Positions 53,494 through 61,504 of a stretch of DNA of 64,000 nt are shown here, in pieces. A program made the position numbers and the translations under genes. The DNA lies in the NCBI GenBank assembly GCA_016790515.1, contig JAEUOY010000156.1, forward strand, positions 1 to 64,000, in the 5' to 3' direction. Numbering within the stretch: position 1 is the first letter of the stretch; the number at the start of each line of letters is the position of its first letter. The notes under the pieces were generated by a model. That model made no database searches and was not told the origin of the DNA. It was given only the letters and a program-made list of their open reading frames with translations. The DNA is from Burkholderiaceae bacterium. Its GTDB lineage: Bacteria > Pseudomonadota > Gammaproteobacteria > Burkholderiales > Burkholderiaceae_C.

Positions 53494-54276
53494 TCAGCGC
53501 GGCGCCATGCGGATCGCACCGTCCAGCCGCACGCACTGGCCATTGAGGTAGGTGTTGCGGGCCATCTCCAGCGCCAGGCTCGCGAACTCCTCGGGCTTGC
53601 CCAGGCGCTTCGGGAACGGCACCGACGCGCTCAGGCTGTCCAGCACGTTCTGCTTGGCGCCCAGCATCAGCGGCGTCGCGAAGATGCCGGGCATGATCGA
53701 GTTGACGCGGATGCCCAGGTCCGAAAGATCGCGCGCCATCGGCAGCACCAGGCCGTTGACGCCGGCCTTGGCCGAGGCATAGATGACCTGGCCGATCTGG
53801 CCGTCCTGCGCCGCCACCGACGCGGTCAGGATGATCGCGCCGCGCTCGCCGTCCTCGAGCTGCTGCATCGCCGCCATGCCCTCGGCCGACAGCGAGGCCA
53901 GGCGGTAGCTGGCCACCAGGATGCCCTGCACGCCGTACTCGTAGTCGGCGGTGGGCAGGCGCTCGAGTCGGCCCTTCTCCTTGTTGAACGCCAGGGTCTT
54001 GCCGCGCCGCGAGGTCATCGCGCAGTGCACCAGCAGGCGCTCCTGCCCGTGCGCCGCGCGGGCCTTCGCGAAGCCGGCGACCACGCTGTCCTCGCTGGTG
54101 ATGTCGACCTTGCAGAACAGGCCGCCGATGGCCCGGGCCACCTCTTCGCCCTGGGCCTCGTTGACGTCGAAGATCGCCACCTTGGCGCCGGCGCCGGCCA
54201 GCGCCACCGCAGCGGCCCGCCCCAGGCCCGAGGCCCCGCCGGTGACGACGGCGGCCGTGCTCGAATCGATGATCAT
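53494..54276 (-). CDS. Short-chain dehydrogenase/reductase, paralogue of 5664-6446
   Basis: This 260-residue SDR has TGGASGLGRAAA, IFDVNEAQGE, the catalytic serine in LTASVAAQDG and YASAK. The NNAG-type motif is altered to HCAMTSRR, which is unusual and may affect activity or substrate. The C-terminus VPFPKRLGKPEEFASLALEM and DGAIRMAPR nearly repeats the paralogue at 5664. It probably oxidises a 3-hydroxyacyl-CoA or similar substrate. It is upstream of, and likely co-transcribed with, the molybdopterin enzyme. Confidence 0.83.
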   Translation of the reverse strand: MIIDSSTAAVVTGGASGLGRAAAVALAGAGAKVAIFDVNEAQGEEVARAIGGLFCKVDITSEDSVVAGFAKARAAHGQERLLVHCAMTSRRGKTLAFNKEKGRLERLPTADYEYGVQGILVASYRLASLSAEGMAAMQQLEDGERGAIILTASVAAQDGQIGQVIYASAKAGVNGLVLPMARDLSDLGIRVNSIMPGIFATPLMLGAKQNVLDSLSASVPFPKRLGKPEEFASLALEMARNTYLNGQCVRLDGAIRMAPR

Positions 54277-54456
54277 GGTTGCTTGCCCCTCAAACTCGAG
54301 TTGAAAGGCCGCATCATGGATCGGTCGAGGCGCGAGAGGGTGTCGCCAGCGGGCCAGGCAGGACATCACGGACTTCGGTGATTGCCCGGCTCCTGCATGA
54401 GGAGCTCGCTGGCCGACACGATCCAAGCCGCTGCGAGCCATCCGTCTGCCTGGGAA

Positions 54457-54485
54457 TTGCGGTGCGGATGCGCGTGCGCTATGCT
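54457..54485 (+). promoter_or_regulatory. Putative promoter of the PIN/NYN-like gene
   Basis: A TTGCGG hexamer (54457-54462) and a TATGCT hexamer (54480-54485) are separated by 17 bases, 37 bases before the ATG. The stretch 54480-54520 is the first AT-rich patch after long GC-rich DNA. Confidence 0.4.
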
Positions 54486-54521
54486 TCCATAATTAACCGT
54501 CCATTAGAGGGCGATATCAAG

Positions 54522-55217
54522 ATGAAGCCAATGCCTGTGCGGTCGCGCACCTCCCCCAACTCGTCGTCTTTGCCCGTCACGATTCTCGTGGACGGCAGTG
54601 CGTTGTTCCTCGCTGCGCGAGCTGCGGGCGACGGTCGTCCCTTGGACTATCGAAATTTGGTCGACCTACTGTGTGGGCAGATTGAAGGGCTCCACCCCCC
54701 TGGTCGAGAAGTCGACGGGCGGGCTTCGACCTGGGTCATGTGGACCTCTGCGACGGCTGAGAACGCCGGCCAGAACCGGTTCCTTGAGTTCGCAGAGAAG
54801 GAATTGTTGTGGGCCGTGCGGCGCGTCAGTCCGGCAGATAGCTTCATGATCGATCCGTCCAGCGTGCTCGGCTTGATCGGAGACTCGCGCTCGACGAGTC
54901 GACTGATCAGGTTTGACAGCCAGATCGCCTTCGCGATGGGGCGCCTCGCGGACCAGCAGCGCTTGGTGGTCTTGTCTGACAGCTACCCGCTGGCGGCGAC
55001 CTTACAGCGCGCCAAGCACTTGCGGCAGTCTTCGTCTGCAAACAACACCCTTGCCTTTTTTGGGGCGGCGCTCGATCCGCGCTGGCAGCGGCTGCTGCGA
55101 GACCCATCCAAGTTCGAGATCGACTTCCTTGATCTCGACGATCACGAGGCCTACCTGTTCGGTGGCGGAAAGGAGATTCGGCGCGCCCTGCAAGGCGCAG
55201 ATGACTTGCCCTTCTAG
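54522..55217 (+). CDS. Possible PIN/NYN-like nuclease-fold protein
   Basis: This 231-residue protein is not matched with certainty. The order of strands and acidic residues suggests a PIN/NYN-like fold: VTILVDGSALFLA (Asp24), RFDSQIAFAMG (Asp132), RLVVLSDSYPLAATL (Asp153) and IDFLDLDDHEAY (Asp206/207). Such folds are metal-dependent RNases in toxins and RNA-processing proteins. The N-terminal 18 residues are serine- and basic-rich and may be disordered. GAGGG precedes the ATG by about ten bases. The lower GC suggests transfer. A small basic protein gene follows after 79 bases. Confidence 0.6.
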   Translation: MKPMPVRSRTSPNSSSLPVTILVDGSALFLAARAAGDGRPLDYRNLVDLLCGQIEGLHPPGREVDGRASTWVMWTSATAENAGQNRFLEFAEKELLWAVRRVSPADSFMIDPSSVLGLIGDSRSTSRLIRFDSQIAFAMGRLADQQRLVVLSDSYPLAATLQRAKHLRQSSSANNTLAFFGAALDPRWQRLLRDPSKFEIDFLDLDDHEAYLFGGGKEIRRALQGADDLPF

Positions 55218-55296
55218 CGGGCATTGCGGGACTTGAGTCCCGACTTGTTCTTGCTTTCAAGGTCGCATTAGAGCGATCGTTATTCGGAGATCTTTC

Positions 55297-55518
55297 ATGA
55301 ATCATCACGGCCAAGACCTGGCCAAGTTGATCGCGCACGCGCGTACGCTTGGCATCACTGTTCGGCCTTTGCGCCGCACCGGCGAGCTGCAGTTCTCCCA
55401 CCCGTCCGTGCCCACCCGTCCTCGCGTCAATGGACGGCGCAAGGATGCGCCCCGACACGCCTCGTCGTTTGTAGACCTCGTTGAGAAGCGGCTCGCAGAC
55501 CCAGACGAAGGCAAGTAA
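55297..55518 (+). CDS. Small basic hypothetical protein
   Basis: This 73-residue protein contains LAKLIAHARTLGITVRPLRRTGELQFSHP, written here as LIAHARTLGITVRPL and RTGELQFSHP, followed by an RRKDAPRHASSFVDLV segment. It is basic and could bind nucleic acid. GGAG lies eight bases before the ATG. It sits directly after the possible nuclease gene in the same orientation and with the same lower GC, so they may form a two-gene module. No family was recognised. Confidence 0.6.
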   Translation: MNHHGQDLAKLIAHARTLGITVRPLRRTGELQFSHPSVPTRPRVNGRRKDAPRHASSFVDLVEKRLADPDEGK

Positions 55519-55950
55519 CCCCGCCAGGACGAGTTCAGTGCCTCGACTTTTCTCTCGCGTGCCCCGAGAGAGAAGTCGACGGCCCGGCTTCGAGCATGGC
55601 GGGTGACCGGGGCGGCGATCTGGCCGGCGCCGCACCGAGCCCAGCGACCTGCAAGCCGGACAGTTCGCCAAGCGGGCCTCGTTCACGCGCAGTGTGAAGG
55701 AATCAGGGCCCGCTTTTCCCGGGCACGGGAAAGTGCCGCCGCGTGCTTCAGCCGGCTATGCCGGCCTGACCGCGTTGCGTCAGGGATGGCAGCCCGAAAG
55801 TGTCGAGACGCTGGGCCTTTGACAGCGGCTCGACGAGCAGCGCAACAGACCGACCCCGCGCAGCGGGGACACGCCCACCCAAGGCGCAACCGCGGCCGAA
55901 CAGGCCACGCCGAAAGAATCTGGCAAGAATCTGGCAACAGCGGGAGGAAG
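55519..55950. other. Gene-poor stretch with a possible decayed ORF
   Basis: No intact gene was seen. On the plus strand one frame reads protein-like (LQAGQFAKRASFTRSVKES, AGYAGLTALRQGWQPESVE), meets a TGA at about 55819, then continues in the same frame to KESGKNLATAGGRKKRLEPT and a stop at about 55974. This may be the 3' remnant of a mobile-element gene ending at the tRNA locus. The identity is not established. Confidence 0.4.
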
Positions 55951-55987
55951 AAAAAAGCGCCTAGAGCCAACTTAGCTCTAGGCGCTT
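55951..55987 (-). terminator. Rho-independent terminator for the tRNA-Lys pair
   Basis: The arms GCGCCTAGAGC (55957-55967) and GCTCTAGGCGC (55975-55985) form a perfect 11-base stem, extended by two A-T pairs, with a seven-base loop. On the minus strand it is followed by TTTTTTCTTCC. It lies about 20 bases beyond the tRNA-Lys(CTT) 3' end. Confidence 0.88.
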
Positions 55988-56004
55988 GATTTCTATGGAT
56001 ATTT

Positions 56005-56080
56005 TGGTGGGCCCTGTAGGATTCGAACCTACGACCAACGGATTAAGAGTCCGCTGCTCTACCAACTGAGCTAAGAGCCC
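56005..56080 (-). tRNA. tRNA-Lys (anticodon CTT)
   Basis: This 76-base tRNA folds as a standard cloverleaf: acceptor GGGCTCT paired with AGGGCCC, D-arm GCTCAGTTGGTAGAGC, anticodon loop CTCTTAA with CTT and T-arm GGTTCGAATCC. The 3' CCA is encoded. It is the second gene of a tRNA-Lys pair and is followed by the terminator. Confidence 0.96.
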
Positions 56081-56108
56081 TGAAATCTGTACCGAACTTT
56101 TGATCCGG

Positions 56109-56184
56109 TGGTGGGTCGTGCGTGACTCGAACACGCGACCAACGGATTAAAAGTCCGCTGCTCTACCGACTGAGCTAACGACCC
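56109..56184 (-). tRNA. tRNA-Lys (anticodon TTT)
   Basis: This 76-base tRNA has acceptor GGGTCGT, D-arm GCTCAGTCGGTAGAGC, anticodon loop CTTTTAA with TTT and T-arm GTTCGAGTC, and encodes CCA. It is the first gene of the pair and probably shares a transcript with tRNA-Lys(CTT), 28 bases downstream. Confidence 0.96.
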
Positions 56185-56203
56185 GTCTCGTGTAGAGCGC
56201 GCC

Positions 56204-56209
56204 ATTCTA
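56204..56209 (-). promoter_or_regulatory. -10 element of the tRNA-Lys promoter
   Basis: On the minus strand the sequence is TAGAAT, 20 bases before the first tRNA, which puts transcription about 12 bases upstream of it. No good -35 hexamer was seen at the expected distance. Confidence 0.45.
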
Positions 56210-56238
56210 GCATGCGTTTTTGCCCGTTCTCGGCGGGC

Positions 56239-57015
56239 TCAGGCTGCGCCGATGCATCGACGGATCGCCTCGCCGGCGGCCACCAGGCCGAAGGTGGCGG
56301 TGACGGTCACGCTCGAGCCGTAGCCCTGGCAGTTCAGCGTGCCGTCGACCGCACAGGCCGCATCGCCCAGCGGCGGCGCGACGCTCTCGCGCGAGAACAC
56401 GCAGCTCAGCCCGATGCGGCCGTGCCGTGGCGCGCCCTGCCTGCGCAGGCGCTGGCGCAGCGCGGCCAGCAGCGGGTCGTGCGTCACCTCGGCCAGGTCG
56501 GCCAGGTCGACCTTCTGCGGGCTGCGCTTGCCGCCGGCCGCGCCGACGCAGACCGCGGCGGTGCCGGTCTGCAGGGCCCAGGCCGCCAGCACCAGCTTGG
56601 CCGCGCTCTGGTCGCAGGCATCGATCAGCAGGTCCACCGGTGCCGGCAGCAGCGCCGGCCAGTTGTCGGCAGCGGCGAACTCCTCGACCGCCAGCACCTC
56701 GCAGCCGGGGTGGATATCGGCAATGCGCCGGCGCAGGGCCTCGGCCTTGGCCATGCCCAGCGTGTCGCCGAGCGCCTGCACCTGGCGGTTGATGTTGGAC
56801 TCGGAGACATGGTCCAGGTCGATCAGCACCAGCCGCGCGACGCCGCTGCGCGCCAGCGCCTCGGCCGCCCACGAGCCGACGCCGCCCAGCCCCACCACCG
56901 CGATGCGCGCCGCGCGCAGCCGCCGATAGCCGGCGTCGCCATGGAGCCGGCGCAGCCCGCCGAAGCGACGCTCGAGGTCGGCGTCGTGCAGGCCGACGTC
57001 GGTCGGCGCGTTCAA
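56239..57015 (-). CDS. tcdA: tRNA threonylcarbamoyladenosine dehydratase (TcdA/CsdL)
   Basis: This 258-residue E1-like enzyme has the ThiF-type nucleotide motif AVVGLGGVGSWAAEAL, IDLDHVSESNINRQ, the active-site region IDACDQSAAKL, AAGGKRSPQKV and the C-terminal NCQGYGSSVTVTATFG. It cyclises t6A37 of tRNA to ct6A in the cytoplasm, which fits its place beside tRNA-Lys genes (t6A substrates), though this may be chance. No ATG fits the family N-terminus; a TTG with GGAG eight bases upstream overlaps the stop of the transporter gene (TTGA). Confidence 0.87.
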   Translation of the reverse strand: MNAPTDVGLHDADLERRFGGLRRLHGDAGYRRLRAARIAVVGLGGVGSWAAEALARSGVARLVLIDLDHVSESNINRQVQALGDTLGMAKAEALRRRIADIHPGCEVLAVEEFAAADNWPALLPAPVDLLIDACDQSAAKLVLAAWALQTGTAAVCVGAAGGKRSPQKVDLADLAEVTHDPLLAALRQRLRRQGAPRHGRIGLSCVFSRESVAPPLGDAACAVDGTLNCQGYGSSVTVTATFGLVAAGEAIRRCIGAA

Positions 57016-58130
57016 GCCGTGCGCTCCAGCCGCCAGACCTGCCAGCGCAGCGCGCCCCAGGCGCCGGCGACGATGCCGGCCACCGCGATGAAGCTGCCCA
57101 GCGACAGCGTCGACAGGCCGGACAAGCCCTGACCGACGGTGCAGCCCAGCGCGGTGACGCCGCCCACGCCCATCAGCACGGCGCCGACCAGGTGGTTGGC
57201 GGTGTCCTCGACGCCGCGGAAACCCTCCCAGCGGAAGCTGCGGCCGGCCAGCGCCACCGCGGCACTGCCGATCACCACGCCCGGCACCAGCACCATGCCC
57301 AGCGTCAGGCGCCGGCTGGCGTCGCTGGTGTACATCAGGCCCTCGATCACGTAGCCCAGCGGCGCGACGAAGCTGAACGACTCCAGGCGCCGCGAATTGG
57401 TCGCCAGGAAGGCCTCCTCCAGCGTCGCCGGATGCTCGTCGACATGGCCCATCACGCCCGACACCCACCACAGCGCGACCACCACGCCGCCGATGCCGAA
57501 ACCGCCGATCAGCACCTCGGCGCTGCGGCCTTCGCGCCGCGCCATCGCCCAGGCCACCAGCGCGCCGCCGACCAGCGCGCCCAGCACCGCCGCGCGCCGG
57601 GCCGCGCTGCCGCCGAGCGCCGCGGCCAGCGTCGGCAGGTCCTGCCCGGCGCTCAGCGTCCACTGCAGCTGGTCGACCGTGGCCACCCGCAGCAGCGCGG
57701 TGGCGCCGCGCATCGTCGCCAGCGCCGACAGCCCCAGCACGACGAACACCACCAGCGCCTTCAGGTTGCCGCCGCCGATGCGCACCAGCGTCTTGCTGCC
57801 GCAGCCCGAGGCCAGCACCATGCCGAAGCCGAACAGCGCACCGCCCAGCGCCAGCGACAGCCACAGCAGCGCCGGCGCGGCGTAGATCGTGTCGGCGGCG
57901 CGGATCCAGCCCAGCGCCACCATCGTGTTGAAGCCGATGATCGCGACGCCGACCGCCAGCGCCCACATCCGCACCCGCGACCAGTCGCCCGTGTTCACGA
58001 CGTCGGCGATCGCCCCCATCGTGCAGAAGTGGCTGCGCTGGGCGATCGCGCCGAAGGCGATGCCCAGCGCCAGCGCGGCCCACAGCACCTGCTGCTCGAG
58101 CGCGCGCAGCGCGGCTTCGGTGATCGCCAT
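57012..58130 (-). CDS. YeeE/YedE family sulfur-compound transporter
   Basis: This 372-residue membrane protein has about nine or ten membrane segments. The conserved cysteine motifs are RSHFCTMGAI, VLASGCGSKTLVRIG and GCTVGQGLSGLSTL, as in YeeE, which imports thiosulfate through a cysteine relay. No TusA or YeeD gene is adjacent. The 3' end overlaps tcdA, so both are on one transcript. Confidence 0.88.
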   Translation of the reverse strand: MAITEAALRALEQQVLWAALALGIAFGAIAQRSHFCTMGAIADVVNTGDWSRVRMWALAVGVAIIGFNTMVALGWIRAADTIYAAPALLWLSLALGGALFGFGMVLASGCGSKTLVRIGGGNLKALVVFVVLGLSALATMRGATALLRVATVDQLQWTLSAGQDLPTLAAALGGSAARRAAVLGALVGGALVAWAMARREGRSAEVLIGGFGIGGVVVALWWVSGVMGHVDEHPATLEEAFLATNSRRLESFSFVAPLGYVIEGLMYTSDASRRLTLGMVLVPGVVIGSAAVALAGRSFRWEGFRGVEDTANHLVGAVLMGVGGVTALGCTVGQGLSGLSTLSLGSFIAVAGIVAGAWGALRWQVWRLERTA

Positions 58131-58156
58131 CTGCCAGGGCCTGGACGTGGCGCCGG

Positions 58157-58966
58157 TCAGCCCTTCAGGCTGCCCAGCCGTTCCTTGCCGGCGGCGGCGG
58201 CCTCGCTGGCGGGGTAGGCCTTGACCAGGTCGTCGATCGTCTTGCGCGCGGCGCGGGCGTCCTTCATCTCGATCTGGCAGTTGGCCATCGCCAGCATCGC
58301 CTCGGGCGTGCGCGGGTGGTTCGGCGAGCCGGTGACCAGCGCGCGGAACACGGCGACGGCGTCCTTGTAGTTCTTCTGCCCGTACAGCGCATTGCCCAGC
58401 CAGAAGCGGGCCGATTCGCCATAGCCGCTGCCCGGGTAGCGCTGCACGAAGGCACCCAGCAGCGCCGAGGCCTTGTCGAAGTCGCCGCTGCGCAGCGTGG
58501 CCAGGGCCTGGTCGTAGGCGCGCCGTTCGTCGGCTTCGGCGACGAACTCGCGGCCGTCGAGCGAGACCTTCTGTGGCTCCAGCGGCCGCAGGCGGTCGTC
58601 GATCGCCTTGGTCGAGCGCTGCAGCTCGGCCAGGTCGCGCGTCAGCTGCTCGATCGCGCCGCGCAGCTTGGCGTTGTCGGCACGCTGGGTCTCGAGCTGG
58701 GCGTTCAGGTCGAGCAGGCTGCGGCGCAGCTGGTCGGCCTGCTCGCCGCTGGACTTGGCCAGGTCGGCGACGCGGGCGCGGTTGGCCTCGTCGCCGGCCT
58801 GGATGCGGGCGCGCAGGTCGAGGATGGCCTTGCGCGCCTCCTCGTCGTCGAACAGCCCGGCCTGGGCGCCGCCGCCGGCCAGCGCCAGGGTGAGGCCGAT
58901 CGCGAGGCCGACCGGCCCGAGCCAGCCGCCGGCGCCAGGCCGCAGCGTCTTCGGTCCAGCGGCCAC
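58157..58966 (-). CDS. cpoB: Cell division coordinator CpoB (YbgF)
   Basis: This 269-residue periplasmic protein has a signal peptide (about residues 10-38, ending GAQA). A coiled-coil segment (about 45-110) is the trimerisation region, and the C-terminal TPR repeats (about 140-265) read AYDQALATLRSGDFDKAS, RYPGSGYGESARFWLG and SPNHPRTPEAMLAMAN. CpoB couples the Tol-Pal complex to peptidoglycan synthesis at division. The GTG start lies two bases after the pal stop, with AAGGA upstream. Confidence 0.87.
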   Translation of the reverse strand: MAAGPKTLRPGAGGWLGPVGLAIGLTLALAGGGAQAGLFDDEEARKAILDLRARIQAGDEANRARVADLAKSSGEQADQLRRSLLDLNAQLETQRADNAKLRGAIEQLTRDLAELQRSTKAIDDRLRPLEPQKVSLDGREFVAEADERRAYDQALATLRSGDFDKASALLGAFVQRYPGSGYGESARFWLGNALYGQKNYKDAVAVFRALVTGSPNHPRTPEAMLAMANCQIEMKDARAARKTIDDLVKAYPASEAAAAGKERLGSLKG

Positions 58967-58968
58967 GC

Positions 58969-59547
58969 TCAGCGGTCCTTCACTTCGGCACGCCGGTTGC
59001 GCGCCCACGCGGCTTCGTCATGGCCTTCGACGGCCGGTCGCTCCTCGCCATAGCTCACCGCCTCGACCTGGGTCTGGGTCGCGCCCAGCAGTTCTAGCGA
59101 CTTGGCCACCGCCTCGGCCCGCTTCTGGCCCAGGGCCAGGTTGTATTCGCGGCCGCCGCGCTCGTCGGTATGGCCTTCGACCACCACGCGCTTGCCGCGG
59201 TTGGCCGCCAGCAGCTTGGCGTGGCCTTCGATCAGGCTGCGGAACTCGTCCTTGACGACGAAGCTGTCGTAGTCGAAGTAGACCACCCGGCCCAGCGCCG
59301 AGCTGCCCGCGCCGGCGCCCGCGCTGCCCGGCAGGTTGACCGTGGCCACCTGCGACTGCGGCGCGCCGCCGGTGCTGCCGGCCGCGCCTGCCGAGCCGGC
59401 CGCGCCGGCCGGGTTGACCGGCGTCGGGGTGCGGCTTTCGATCGGCGTCTCGTCGAGCTTGGTGGTCGAGCCGCAGCCCGCCAGCAGCCCGGCGGCCAGC
59501 GCGAGCGCCAGCGGCGCGGCCCAGCGGCGCTTGGGAAGTCTGATCAT
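58969..59547 (-). CDS. pal: Peptidoglycan-associated lipoprotein Pal
   Basis: This 192-residue lipoprotein has a lipobox LLAGC at about residue 25, a Gly/Ala-rich linker and a C-terminal OmpA-like domain: VYFDYDSFVVKDEF, VVVEGHTDERGGREYNLALG and RRAEV. It anchors the outer membrane to peptidoglycan and partners with TolB, encoded just upstream. AGGAG precedes the ATG. Confidence 0.95.
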   Translation of the reverse strand: MIRLPKRRWAAPLALALAAGLLAGCGSTTKLDETPIESRTPTPVNPAGAAGSAGAAGSTGGAPQSQVATVNLPGSAGAGAGSSALGRVVYFDYDSFVVKDEFRSLIEGHAKLLAANRGKRVVVEGHTDERGGREYNLALGQKRAEAVAKSLELLGATQTQVEAVSYGEERPAVEGHDEAAWARNRRAEVKDR

Positions 59548-59666
59548 CGTCGTTGCTCCTCGTTCGTGGGCGGCGCGCAGGCCGCCCGGGGCGCCGGCTT
59601 CGTGCCGGCAGGACGCCGAACCCGCGGCAGGCCGGTTCGGGCTCATCGCCAGGATCATCGCCAGAA
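59548..59666. other. tolB-pal spacer with a hairpin and small tandem repeats
   Basis: A GGGCGGC / GCCGCCC hairpin lies at about 59568-59587, with no poly-T. Three imperfect 12-base tandem units (ATCATCGCCAGG type) end close to the tolB stop. The spacer may modulate tolB-pal expression. Confidence 0.45.
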
Positions 59667-60953
59667 TCATCGCCCGAAGGGCCCCCAGGCCGGTTCGCGC
59701 ACATCCACCCCCGAGGACAGCAGGCGGGTCCTGATCTTGCCATCCAGAGTGGTGGTCATCAACACGTCGCGTCCGCCGCTGCGGGTGGCGTAGATCAGCA
59801 GCCGGCTGTTCGGCGAGAAGCTCGGGCTCTCGTCGTCGCTGGTGTCGGTCACCGCCAGCGGCGGCGCGCTGCCGTCCAGCGGCTGCAGCATCACGCGAAA
59901 GCCGTTGCCGCGGTTGACATAGGCCAGCCAGCGGCCGTCGGGGCTGATCGCCGGGCTGATGTTGTAGCTGCCGCTGAAGGTGATGCGCTCGGCCGCGCCG
60001 CCGGCCACCGGCATGCGGTAGATCTGCGGGCCGCCGCCGCGGTCGCTGACGAAGTACAGGCTCTGGCCATCGGGCCCGAAGGCGGCCTCGGTGTCGATCG
60101 AGCTGCTGGTGGTCAGCCGGCGCAACGGGTCGCCATCGAGATCCAGCAGGTACAGCTGCGACGGGCCGTCGCGCGACAGCGTCAGCGCCAGCCGCCGGTT
60201 GTCGGGGGCCCAGGCCGGCGCGCTGTTGCTGCCCTTGAAGCTGGCCACCGCCCGGCGGGCGCCGGTCAGCACGTCCTGCACCATCACCACCGCCTTGCCG
60301 GCCTCGAACGACACATAGGCCAGCCGGCGGCCGTCGGGCGACCAGGCCGGCGAGATGATCGGCTGCGGGCTGGCCAGCGCCACCTGGCCGCCCTCGCCGT
60401 CGGCGTCGGTGATGTGCAGCGCGTAGCGGTTGGCCGCCTTGGTCACATAGGCGATGCGGGTCGCGTTGACGCCGCGCTCGCCGGTCAGCCGCTCGTAGAC
60501 CGCGTCGGCAATGCGGTGCGCGGCCAGCCGCAGGTCGGCCGGCTGCACTGCCAGCGCCTGGCCCAGCAGCTCGTCGCCCCGCACCACGTCCCACAGCTTG
60601 AAGCGCAGCTCGAAGCGGCCGTCGGCCAGCCGGGCGACCGAGCCGGCGACCAGCGAATCGGCGCCGCGGCCGCGCCACTCGGCGGCCTGCAGCGGGCTGC
60701 GTTCGTCGAGCGCGGCGCCGGCCTCGACGCTGCGGAACGCGCCGCTGCGCTCCAGGTCGGCACGCACGATCGCCGCGATCGCCTGGCCGCTGCGGTCCTC
60801 GTCGCGGAAACGGGCGATGGCGATCGGCAGCTGGGTCGCGCCGATGCCCGAGATCTCGACCCTGAACTGGGCCTGCACGGCGGGCGCGACGGTCAGCAGC
60901 GCGGCGGGAGAGGCGGCCAGGGCCGCGCTGAACAAGCGTCGTTGGATCGGCAT
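59667..60953 (-). CDS. tolB: Tol-Pal system protein TolB
   Basis: This 428-residue periplasmic protein has a signal peptide ending AVQA before QFRVEISGIGATQLPIAI. An N-terminal mixed domain (VRADLERSGAFR, FELRFKLWDV) precedes a six-bladed propeller with WSPDGRRLAYVS, WAPDNRRLALTLS, FGPDGQSLYFVSDRGG and ISPDGRWLAYV. TolB links Pal to TolA during outer-membrane constriction. tolQRA would be expected upstream but are not here; that side holds a pseudogene and purD. Confidence 0.94.
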   Translation of the reverse strand: MPIQRRLFSAALAASPAALLTVAPAVQAQFRVEISGIGATQLPIAIARFRDEDRSGQAIAAIVRADLERSGAFRSVEAGAALDERSPLQAAEWRGRGADSLVAGSVARLADGRFELRFKLWDVVRGDELLGQALAVQPADLRLAAHRIADAVYERLTGERGVNATRIAYVTKAANRYALHITDADGEGGQVALASPQPIISPAWSPDGRRLAYVSFEAGKAVVMVQDVLTGARRAVASFKGSNSAPAWAPDNRRLALTLSRDGPSQLYLLDLDGDPLRRLTTSSSIDTEAAFGPDGQSLYFVSDRGGGPQIYRMPVAGGAAERITFSGSYNISPAISPDGRWLAYVNRGNGFRVMLQPLDGSAPPLAVTDTSDDESPSFSPNSRLLIYATRSGGRDVLMTTTLDGKIRTRLLSSGVDVREPAWGPFGR

Positions 60954-61057
60954 CAGGACAATGGAGTCGGCCGCCGGGCCCCGGGTTCCGCCGCGCGGAG
61001 ACCCGGGCCAGGCCGGCGCGCGCATTGTAGGCAGCGCCGCCGGGTGCACCGGGCCGG

Positions 61058-61458
61058 TCAGCGCAGCGCCCGGCGCCGCGCGGCCGCGCACAGCGCCACC
61101 GCGGTGTGGGCCTCGTCGATGACCCGGCCCATCGTGATGAAGCCGGCGGCCAGCTGGCGGCACAGCACGTCGTGGGTGTCGAGGTCGCCCATCGTCCAGC
61201 CGCCGCCGTGGAAGCAGACCAGCGCCGGCGCGGGGGCCGGCGCGGGGGCCGGCCGGTACAGCCGCTGCGGGATGGGCCCCTGCGGCCCCGGCGCCGCCAG
61301 GTCGCGCAGTTCGGCGACCGGTCGCGGTTCGGGCGGGGTGACGCCGCGGCGCTCCAGGCAGAAGCGGCGGGCGTCCAGCGGACCCAGCGTGTGGGTCGGC
61401 GGCACGCCGCGCTCGACCATCAGGTCGAGCAGGGCCTTGGCTTGGGGGAGTCGAGCAT
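61058..61458 (-). pseudogene. Alpha/beta-hydrolase gene with frameshift and internal deletion
   Basis: The start region (ATG at 61458 with AGGAG upstream) reads MLDS, after which a shift near a run of C bases is needed to continue as AKALLDLMVERGVPP. The N-terminal cap region and the oxyanion motif FHGGGW are then clear. After LCRQLAAG it jumps straight to GFITMGRVIDEAHTAVALC, which is the family C-terminus. About 170-180 residues with the catalytic serine, aspartate and histidine are missing. This is a decayed esterase/lipase gene, not functional. Confidence 0.8.
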
Positions 61459-61504
61459 CTCGTCTCCTCGCGCCTGACGGGCCCGGCGCGGCGTCGCGGG
61501 CGGG

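Noticed and set aside
59568..59587. Hairpin between tolB and pal as a terminator
   Set aside because: It has no following T-run and lies inside an operon that must be read through.
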